Source: Pseudomonas fragi
Lineage (GTDB): Bacteria > Pseudomonadota > Gammaproteobacteria > Pseudomonadales > Pseudomonadaceae
Assembly: GCF_002269505.1 (NCBI RefSeq)
Contig: NZ_NQKQ01000016.1
Location: forward strand, 49,414-113,413
DNA: 64,000 bases
Direction: 5' to 3'
Of this stretch, positions 56,682-64,000 are shown piece by piece. The position numbers were made by a program, and so were the translations under genes. The notes under the pieces are model-generated. The model worked only from the letters and a program-made list of their open reading frames with translations, searched no databases and was not told the DNA's origin. Within the stretch, counting starts at the first letter, position 1. Each line of letters begins with the position of its first letter.

Positions 56682-57461
56682 ATGAGCAACATGAACCACG
56701 AACGTGTCCTCAGTGTTCATCACTGGAACGACACCCTGTTCAGCTTCAAGTGCACCCGTGATCCGGGCCTGCGCTTCGAGAACGGTCAGTTCGTGATGAT
56801 CGGCCTGCAACAACCCAACGGCCGTCCGCTTATGCGTGCCTACTCGATTGCCAGCCCGAACTGGGAAGAGCATCTGGAGTTCTTCAGCATCAAGGTGCCA
56901 GACGGCCCGCTGACCTCCCAGTTGCAGCACCTGAAGGAAGGCGACGAGATCATCATCAGCAAAAAACCTACGGGTACGCTGGTGCTGGACGACTTGAAGC
57001 CGGGCAAGCATCTGTACCTGCTCAGCACCGGTACCGGTTTGGCGCCATTTATGAGCATCATCCAGGATCCGGAAACCTACGAGCGCTTCGAAAAAGTGAT
57101 CCTGTGCCACGGCGTGCGTTACGTCAATGAAGTCGCCTACCGCGAATTCATCACCGAGCACCTGCCACAGAACGAGTTCTTTGGCGAAGCGCTACGTGAA
57201 AAGCTGATTTACTACCCGACCGTTACCCGCGAGCCATTCGAGAACGAAGGCCGCCTGACCGATCTGATGCGCAGCGGCAAGCTGTTCAGCGACATCGGTC
57301 TGCCACCGATCAACCCGCAGGACGACCGTGCCATGTTGTGCGGCAGCCCGAGCATGCTCGACGAGACCAGCGAAGTGCTTAACAGCTTCGGCCTGAAAGT
57401 TTCGCCACGCATGCGTGAGCCGGGTGATTACCTGATCGAGCGTGCTTTCGTCGAGAAGTAA
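56682..57461 (+). CDS. fpr: ferredoxin--NADP+ reductase Fpr
   Basis: The 259-residue flavoprotein moves electrons between NADPH and ferredoxin or flavodoxin. FAD-binding RAYSIASPNWEEHLEFFSIKV (about residues 50-70) and NADP-binding LSTGTGLAPFMSIIQDPETY, plus AMLCGSPSMLDETSEVLNSFGL, are in normal order. The C-terminal tail YLIERAFVEK is short, as in the bacterial subclass I enzymes. A strong terminator follows. Confidence 0.96.
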   Translation: MSNMNHERVLSVHHWNDTLFSFKCTRDPGLRFENGQFVMIGLQQPNGRPLMRAYSIASPNWEEHLEFFSIKVPDGPLTSQLQHLKEGDEIIISKKPTGTLVLDDLKPGKHLYLLSTGTGLAPFMSIIQDPETYERFEKVILCHGVRYVNEVAYREFITEHLPQNEFFGEALREKLIYYPTVTREPFENEGRLTDLMRSGKLFSDIGLPPINPQDDRAMLCGSPSMLDETSEVLNSFGLKVSPRMREPGDYLIERAFVEK

Positions 57462-57471
57462 GCGAAGCGCA

Positions 57472-57508
57472 AAAAAGCCCACATTGCCTGAGGCACTGTG
57501 GGCTTTTT
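57472..57508. terminator. bidirectional rho-independent terminator
   Basis: AAAAAGCCCACA and TGTGGGCTTTTT form a stem around a nested TGCC and GGCA hairpin, between convergent fpr and trmO. Confidence 0.9.
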
Positions 57509-57527
57509 GCTGTCTGGCGATTGCTGC

Positions 57528-58223
57528 TCAGGCGGCGGTAATCACCTCAAGCACACGGATCAAACCAGGCTCAGGGTAATGCCAGCGTACGTCCAGATCC
57601 CAGAACTGCGCGCCGTATTCCCGTTCGGCTGTGGGCGTCTGGTAAGCAGGGCGTGGATCTTGCGCCAGGCATTGCTCGATCAGCTCCACCAGCGGCTCCT
57701 GAAGGCGCAGGGCTTCCCTGTGCGCCTGTTGCAGGGCGCTGTCGGCCCATTGCACGGGGATCAATACCGGTGCGGCGCTGGCCATGCCATTGCTGGCATC
57801 ACTGATGATATCGGCGTAGGGCACATAGGGCTTGATATCGAGAATCGGCGTGCCATCGAGCAGGTCGATACCGGAAATCCACAGGCGATCGGCCTCTACC
57901 TTGTCCAGCTTGACTACTGACTGGCCGATACCGTTCGGGCGATGGGTGGCGCGGGTGGCAAACACGCCCATCGACTTGTTGCCGCCCAGGCGCGGCGGGC
58001 GCACCTTGAGGCGGGGCTTGTCTTCCAGTGCCTGATGGAACACAAACAGCAGCCAGACATGGCTGACCTGCTCCAGGCCTTGCACCGCATCGCCCTGATC
58101 GAACGGCGCGACCAGCTCCAGCACGCCACGGGCGGCCGGAGCCAGTTGCGGCTGACGGGGGATGGCGAATTTCTCCTTGAAGCAGGAGCGCACAAAACCG
58201 ATAGGGGAGACTGTGTAGGTCAT
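57528..58223 (-). CDS. trmO: tRNA (t6A37-N6)-methyltransferase TrmO
   Basis: The 231-residue protein methylates t6A at position 37 in tRNA-Thr. The N-terminal beta-barrel domain begins MTYTVSPIGFVRSCFKEKFAIPRQPQLAPAARG and holds GVFATRATHRPNGIGQSVVKL (about residues 87-107), the SAM/tRNA site. A C-terminal helical domain follows. The ATG at 58223 is used; a TTG three codons upstream is an artefact. Confidence 0.93.
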   Translation of the reverse strand: MTYTVSPIGFVRSCFKEKFAIPRQPQLAPAARGVLELVAPFDQGDAVQGLEQVSHVWLLFVFHQALEDKPRLKVRPPRLGGNKSMGVFATRATHRPNGIGQSVVKLDKVEADRLWISGIDLLDGTPILDIKPYVPYADIISDASNGMASAAPVLIPVQWADSALQQAHREALRLQEPLVELIEQCLAQDPRPAYQTPTAEREYGAQFWDLDVRWHYPEPGLIRVLEVITAA

Positions 58224-58236
58224 GGCTTGCAAACCT

Positions 58237-58338
58237 TGTAGTCGCTGCCGCAGGCTGCGATGGGCTGCGACAGCGGCCCTTGATAGTTAAGGACTTGAAG
58301 ATCTTCAGATCTTATCGCAGCCTGCGGCAGCGACTACA
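58237..58338. repeat. REPIN of the TGTAGTCGCTGCCGC family
   Basis: The 24-bp outer arms (start TGTAGTCGCTGCCGC) are identical to those at 18765, around a different spacer containing GAAGATCTTC. It lies between trmO and the DUF1456 gene. Confidence 0.9.
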
Positions 58339-58353
58339 ACAGCGCTTGTGTGA

Positions 58354-58815
58354 TCAGTCGCGAACGCGCAGGGTCAGGCCTTTGAGGAAATTGCGCAGCA
58401 ACTGGTCGCCACAGGTGCGGTAGTTGGTGTGGCCGAATTTGCGGAACAGGGCGCTCAACTCGGGTTTGGACACCGGGAAGCCTGCAGCCTTGAGAATGGC
58501 ATGCATGTCGTCTTCTTTCAGTTCGAAGGCCACACGCAGTTTTTTCAGGATGATGTTGTTGGTCACCGGCAGCTCGACAGGCATCGGTGCACGGCTTTCG
58601 TCCTTGCCGCGCTTGAAGATCACCAGGCCATCGAGAAAATGCGCCATCACCTCGTCCGGGCAACGTACAAAACCTTCTTCCTCGTCTTTCTTCAGGTAGG
58701 TCAGTACGTCTTCCTTGGAAACTTCCAGGCCACCAAGCTTGATGATTTCGACAACCTTGTTGTCGCTGATGTCGAGCATGTAGCGCACGCTGCGCAGTAC
58801 GTCGTTATGAATCAT
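58354..58815 (-). CDS. DUF1456 family protein (YehS-like)
   Basis: The 153-residue protein shows two similar helical repeats: MIHNDVLRSVRYMLDISDNKVVEIIKLGGLEVSKEDVLTYLKKDEEEG and NNIILKKLRVAFELKEDDMHAILKAAGFPVSKPELSALFRKFGHTNYR. This duplicated pattern is DUF1456. Function is unknown; a nucleic-acid role has been suggested from the fold. It is read with its neighbours but as a separate unit. Confidence 0.85.
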   Translation of the reverse strand: MIHNDVLRSVRYMLDISDNKVVEIIKLGGLEVSKEDVLTYLKKDEEEGFVRCPDEVMAHFLDGLVIFKRGKDESRAPMPVELPVTNNIILKKLRVAFELKEDDMHAILKAAGFPVSKPELSALFRKFGHTNYRTCGDQLLRNFLKGLTLRVRD

Positions 58816-58890
58816 ATGGGTAATCCTGATATTCAGCAGTGAGCACCGCAGGCATTGCTGCGGTGTCGAAATGTTCGGGTGGGGCTGTAG

Positions 58891-59601
58891 TTAGAACTTT
58901 TCTTTGGCGCTCATGTAGCGCCACTGGCCAACAGGCAACTTGCCCATCGACACGCCGCCGATGCGAATCCGGCGCATGGAAATAACGGTCAGGCCTACCG
59001 CCTGGCAGAACAGGGCTATCACCCCTGGTTGCGGATTTTTCATCGCAAAGCGCAGTCGGTTTTCACTCTGCCAGCTGGCCTTGACCGCAGGCAGCTCGCG
59101 ACCCTTGTAGGTCATGCCGTGGTTGAGGCGGTTCAGACCGTGGGGGGCCATTTCGCCAGAGACCTCGACCACGTATTCCTGCTCGATCTTGCTGGCATCG
59201 GCAGTCAGCTTGCGCACGATCTTCCAGTCCTGGGTAAACACCAGCAGGCCGCTGGCGTTGGCTTGCAGCTCGTTGCCTACGCTCAGGCGCAGGAAATGGC
59301 CCTTGAGCGGGCGTTTGCCGAAGCGGTGCTCTTCGCTCAGGGTGTCCGGGCCGATCAACGCCATGGCGCTGTCGGTATCCAGGCCCGCCGGGGCGTTGAG
59401 CAAAATGGTCACGGGCTCGGGCGCGGTGGCCTTGGCTTCAGGGTCCAGCTCGACTTTCTGGTTGTCGACCTTGAACTGTGGCTCGTCGATGACTTCGCCA
59501 TCTACCGTGACCCAGCCACCTTCAATGAACAGTTCGGCCTCACGGCGGGAGCAGCCGACGAGTTCGATGAGGCGTTTGGAGAGACGTATCGGTTCAGACA
59601 T
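58891..59601 (-). CDS. RluF/RsuA-type pseudouridine synthase homologue lacking the catalytic Asp
   Basis: The 236-residue protein has an N-terminal S4 RNA-binding domain (LSKRLIELVGCSRREAELFIEGGWVTVDGEVI) and an RsuA-like catalytic domain. In the normal motif GRLDxxTxGLL this protein reads NELQANASGLLVFTQD, so Arg and the catalytic Asp are replaced (Asp by Gln). It is therefore likely inactive as an enzyme or has another role. Overall length and the RRIRIGGVSMGKLPVGQWRYMS end are normal. Confidence 0.88.
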   Translation of the reverse strand: MSEPIRLSKRLIELVGCSRREAELFIEGGWVTVDGEVIDEPQFKVDNQKVELDPEAKATAPEPVTILLNAPAGLDTDSAMALIGPDTLSEEHRFGKRPLKGHFLRLSVGNELQANASGLLVFTQDWKIVRKLTADASKIEQEYVVEVSGEMAPHGLNRLNHGMTYKGRELPAVKASWQSENRLRFAMKNPQPGVIALFCQAVGLTVISMRRIRIGGVSMGKLPVGQWRYMSAKEKF

Positions 59602-59672
59602 GACAGGGGCCGTAAAGGAATTGGGCGGCTATTGTACCCGCCTGGCGCCGGTTAAGCCCGGCAACATTTGCC

Positions 59673-60137
59673 TTATGCACGTGCTGGGCGTTTATACCGC
59701 AGGTGCAGAAGGGGATAGGGCTGGCCCATGCCGTCTTTTTCGCAGCGCCCGACCACCTCAAAGTGCTGTTTGAGGTAAAAGCCGATGGCTTGCGGGTTTT
59801 GTTCATTGACGTCGAGGCGTTCGGCATTCAGTTCATTGATGGCGAACATCAACAGACACTTGCCGATGCCTTGCCCCCGGTAATCCGGGTGAACAAACAG
59901 CATCTCAACTTTGCCGGCGGCGACCCCGGCAAAGCCGGTAATGCGTTTGCTGACCGGGTCCTTGCAGCAGATCAGCATTACGGCGTCCAGATACTGGTCT
60001 TTAACCAGGCCGCGTAGCAGTTGAATATAGCTGTCAGGTAAAAAGTCATGGGTGGCGCGAACAGATGCTTCCCATACGTCGGTTAGTTCGGTGAAGTCCG
60101 TAAGGCGTGGCGTATGAACGACCCATTGCTGTTGCAT
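59673..60137 (-). CDS. GNAT-family N-acetyltransferase
   Basis: The 154-residue protein has the acetyl-CoA pyrophosphate-binding motif VHPDYRGQGIGKCLL (about residues 84-98) and VNEQNPQAIGFYLKQHFEVVGR after it, typical of single-domain GNAT enzymes (YjaB-like). The substrate is not known. It is monocistronic. Confidence 0.85.
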   Translation of the reverse strand: MQQQWVVHTPRLTDFTELTDVWEASVRATHDFLPDSYIQLLRGLVKDQYLDAVMLICCKDPVSKRITGFAGVAAGKVEMLFVHPDYRGQGIGKCLLMFAINELNAERLDVNEQNPQAIGFYLKQHFEVVGRCEKDGMGQPYPLLHLRYKRPARA

Positions 60138-60189
60138 CGAGCGTGTCTCCTGACACCGGTGTGGAGGGCAATGGGTTAACGATAGCCGT

Positions 60190-60226
60190 AAAAAAAGCCC
60201 TGGCGCCAGAGCGACAGGGCTTTTTG
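60190..60226 (-). terminator. rho-independent terminator of rimO
   Basis: AAAAAGCCCTG and CAGGGCTTTTT form the stem; on the minus strand it lies 14 nt after the rimO stop and is followed by a T run. Confidence 0.88.
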
Positions 60227-60240
60227 AGGGGGGGAGCGAT

Positions 60241-61581
<1,341 letters not shown>

Positions 61582-61872
61582 GGCGAACCTCGGTATGTAG
61601 TGACGTTACATGCCCGTAAAGGCTGCACGACGAACGGGCGCTTATTGCGCCTCTGATCAAAAAAAGTGCGCAATTTTAGCTATGGTCAACGCACTTGACC
61701 AGCGTTATACGGGGATTTGCGACGAGTGCTGCGCTATGCTGCGCGCCGTCGCGAAAACAGGGTTTTTAATCACCCGAATTTCGTGGATCTGATTCGGAAA
61801 ATCAGCGCATGCTGCTGATCAAACGTAGTGCAAGCCATTAAGAATCGCGGCCGAGGGTCGTAGGAGTGGTTG

Positions 61873-63774
61873 ATGGGGCAGGCAAGTAGTCAGGCGGCAG
61901 AAGACGGTCACTCGAAGGTCAAGCCTATCGGGATGCTGGTTGCAGCGGTCGGTGTGGTGTATGGCGATATCGGTACCAGCCCGCTGTACACCCTTAAAGA
62001 GGTGTTTTCCGGCGGGTATGGCGTGCAGGTCAACCATGACGGTGTCTTCGGTATTTTGGCGCTGATCCTGTGGTCGCTGATCTGGGTGGTCTCGATCAAA
62101 TACGTGTTGTTCATCCTGCGCGCCGATAACGAAGGCGAGGGCGGCATCATGGCCCTGACCGCACTGGCCAGGCGGGCGGCGTCGCCTTATCCGAGATTAC
62201 GTTCGGTGCTGGTGATCCTGGGGTTGATCGGTGCTGCGCTGTTTTACGGCGACAGCATGATTACCCCGGCGATCTCGGTGCTTTCGGCCGTAGAAGGGCT
62301 TGAGCTGGCATTCGACGGCCTGGAGCACTGGGTTGTGCCGCTGGCCTTGATTGTGTTGGTGCTGCTGTTTCTGATTCAGCGCCATGGCACGGCGAGTATC
62401 GGCAAGCTGTTCGGGCCGGTGATGGTGGTGTGGTTTGTGGTGTTGGGCGGGCTGGGGATCCACGGCATCGTGCAGCACCCTGAAGTGCTTAATGCGCTGA
62501 ACCCGCTATGGGGCGTGCGTTTCTTTGTTTCTCACCCGGGCATGGGCGTGGCCATTTTGGGTGCCGTGGTGCTGGCGCTGACCGGTGCCGAGGCGCTGTA
62601 TGCCGACATGGGCCACTTTGGCCGCAAGCCGATTGCCAGGGCCTGGTTCATTCTGGTGTTGCCGGCGCTGGTGCTCAACTACTTCGGCCAGGGCGCCTTG
62701 TTGCTGGAAAACCCGGAGGCGGCGCGCAACCCGTTCTACCTGCTGGCACCGGCCTGGGCGCTGATTCCTTTGGTCGGACTGGCTACGCTGGCGACGGTGA
62801 TTGCCTCCCAGGCGGTGATTTCCGGGGCCTTCTCCCTGACCCATCAGGCAATTCAGCTGGGTTATATCCCGCGCATGCATATCCAGCACACGTCCAGCGC
62901 CGAGCAGGGGCAAATCTATATCGGTGCGGTGAACTGGTCGCTGATGGTCGGGGTCATTTTGCTGGTGCTGGGCTTTGAGTCCTCGGGTGCCCTGGCTTCG
63001 GCCTATGGGGTGGCGGTGACCGGGACCATGCTGATTACCAGTATTCTGGTGTCGGCAGTGATGTTGCTGCTGTGGAAATGGCCGCCGGTTCTGGCCGTGC
63101 CTGTCTTGATCGGCTTTTTGTTGGTGGATGGGCTGTTCTTTATTGCCAACGTGCCGAAAATCTTCCAGGGCGGGGCATTTCCGGTGCTGGCGGGGATAGT
63201 GCTGTTTGTCCTGATGACCACCTGGCGGCGCGGCAAGCAGTTGCTGGTGGATCGCCTTGACGAAAATGCGCTGCCGCTGCCGCTGTTTATCAGCAGCATC
63301 CGGGTTCAGCCGCCGCATCGGGTGAAGGGGACGGCGGTGTTTCTGACCGCGCGCCCGGATGCCGTGCCCCATGCGCTGCTGCACAACCTGTTGCACAACC
63401 AGGTACTGCACGAGCAGGTGGTATTGCTGACGGTGGTCAACGAAGACTCGCCCCGAGTGCCCGCATCGCGACGGTTCGAGGTGGACGCCTATGGTGACGG
63501 GTTCTTCCGGGTGATCCTGCACTTCGGTTTTATGGATGAGCCGGATGTGCCTGAGGCGTTGAAGTTGTGCCATCTCGATGAGCTGGATTTCAGCCCGATG
63601 CGCACCACTTACTTCCTTAGCCGGGAGACGGTCATTGCTTCCAAGCTTGTGGGTATGGCGCGCTGGCGCGAAGGTTTGTTCGCCTTCATGCTCAAGAACG
63701 CCAACAGTAACTTGCGCTTCTTCAAGCTGCCGGTTAACCGGGTGATTGAGCTGGGGACGCAGGTCGAGATGTAG
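61873..63774 (+). CDS. kup: low-affinity potassium transporter Kup
   Basis: The 633-residue K+/H+ symporter starts [19 protein letters not shown] and shows the Kup signature [20 protein letters not shown] (about residues 32-51) with twelve membrane helices, then a soluble C-terminal domain of about 180 residues. I use the ATG at 61873 (GGAG upstream); the TTG one codon before is less likely. It is the last complete gene of the window. Confidence 0.95.
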   Translation: MGQASSQAAEDGHSKVKPIGMLVAAVGVVYGDIGTSPLYTLKEVFSGGYGVQVNHDGVFGILALILWSLIWVVSIKYVLFILRADNEGEGGIMALTALARRAASPYPRLRSVLVILGLIGAALFYGDSMITPAISVLSAVEGLELAFDGLEHWVVPLALIVLVLLFLIQRHGTASIGKLFGPVMVVWFVVLGGLGIHGIVQHPEVLNALNPLWGVRFFVSHPGMGVAILGAVVLALTGAEALYADMGHFGRKPIARAWFILVLPALVLNYFGQGALLLENPEAARNPFYLLAPAWALIPLVGLATLATVIASQAVISGAFSLTHQAIQLGYIPRMHIQHTSSAEQGQIYIGAVNWSLMVGVILLVLGFESSGALASAYGVAVTGTMLITSILVSAVMLLLWKWPPVLAVPVLIGFLLVDGLFFIANVPKIFQGGAFPVLAGIVLFVLMTTWRRGKQLLVDRLDENALPLPLFISSIRVQPPHRVKGTAVFLTARPDAVPHALLHNLLHNQVLHEQVVLLTVVNEDSPRVPASRRFEVDAYGDGFFRVILHFGFMDEPDVPEALKLCHLDELDFSPMRTTYFLSRETVIASKLVGMARWREGLFAFMLKNANSNLRFFKLPVNRVIELGTQVEM

Positions 63775-63787
63775 GGCTGCCTACAAA

Positions 63788-63932
63788 GCCCCCTCACCCT
63801 GGCCCTCTCCCAAAGGGAGAGGGGACTGACCGAGTTGATGCGCGATTCAGCTCGGGACCATCAGACTGCTGAGATTCTGAAATACCCCCCAATCAAGCCC
63901 CCTCTCCCTCCGGGAGAGGGTTGGGGTGGGTA
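63788..63932. repeat. inverted repeat pair of CCCTCTCCC-type elements
   Basis: Two copies of a CCCTCTCCC / GGGAGAGGG hairpin lie in inverted orientation (63797-63825 and 63896-63932), separated by about 65 bases. This is a common repeat of Pseudomonas intergenic DNA that can form a large stem-loop. It follows kup. Confidence 0.75.
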
Positions 63933-63935
63933 GAA

Positions 63936-64000
63936 ACCGGGTACATCGTTTACGTTTAAGACCGGGTACATCGTTTACAGGTATTAATCATGGTCAGGAG
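63936..64000 (+). mobile_element. probable left end of an insertion sequence
   Basis: ACCGGGTACATCGTTTAC is present twice in direct orientation (63936-63953 and 63961-63978), followed by ATGGTCAGG at 63990, which may start a transposase that runs off the window. Ends with repeated TGTAAACGATGTACCCGGT-type sequence (reverse strand) resemble termini of IS481-like elements. The family cannot be confirmed from this short piece. Confidence 0.4.

Noticed and set aside
62506..63573. 355-residue minus-strand ORF inside kup
   Set aside because: It is a His/Gln-rich antisense shadow of kup.

Overview
The window is 64 kb of Pseudomonas chromosome, most likely from the P. fluorescens lineage. The evidence is the gene families (mutS-recA-recX block with fdxA, nbdA-rapA pair, erdR-dgkA, finR-fpr, a complete protocatechuate branch, a TtgABC/EmhABC-type efflux operon), the REP/REPIN repeats typical of this group, and the GC-rich third codon positions. 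It is mostly core chromosome, dense in genes, with no tRNA, rRNA or CRISPR that I can see. Assignments to families were made by reading the proteins; no database search was run.

Layout. 1-7.1 kb: end of an OmpA-family gene, pdxH, a glycine-zipper lipoprotein, a PAP2-like phosphatase, nhaA, a large FAD-dependent oxidoreductase, a lipoprotein and an atypical short-chain dehydrogenase with a divergent LysR gene. 8.1-10.6 kb (minus): a four-gene operon of the recently described bufferin type: a DUF2282 cysteine-rich secreted peptide (bufA), its DUF692 multinuclear iron oxidase (bufB), a DUF2063 partner (bufC) and a DoxX membrane protein. 10.8-15.8 kb (minus): complete branched-chain amino acid ABC transporter braC-livH-livM-livG-livF. 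16-24.4 kb: DUF2288, an MHYT-GGDEF-EAL protein (nbdA-like), rapA, small conserved proteins and a Pit phosphate transporter. 25.7-35.2 kb (plus): beta-ketoadipate pathway pcaR-pcaK-pcaI-pcaJ-pcaF-pcaT-pcaB-pcaD-pcaC, with inverted-repeat operator candidates in front of pcaR, pcaK and pcaI. 35.4-44.5 kb: an unknown gene, the RND efflux operon ttgABC with divergent ttgR and a recognisable TtgR operator, and a second (SCOT-type) CoA-transferase pair. 44.6-51.4 kb: fdxA, mutS, then the mutS-cinA locus that in relatives carries tailocin/prophage genes but here holds only a PrtR-like repressor and a holin-like gene, then cinA-type pncC, recA, recX. 51.5-63.8 kb: LOG-family protein, PA3611-like protein, tapT, erdR, dgkA, finR/fpr, trmO, DUF1456 protein, a pseudouridine synthase homologue without the catalytic Asp, a GNAT acetyltransferase, rimO and kup. 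The right edge enters a repeat and probably an insertion sequence.

How genes work together. PcaK and PcaT import aromatic and dicarboxylic substrates; PcaB, C, D, I, J and F convert beta-carboxymuconate to succinyl-CoA and acetyl-CoA, under PcaR. TtgR would repress both itself and ttgABC from one shared operator. BufB and BufC would modify BufA cysteines before export, giving a periplasmic copper-buffering peptide. recA and the holin-like remnant both have LexA-box matches upstream. Most intergenic gaps hold either a rho-independent terminator or one of two REPIN families.
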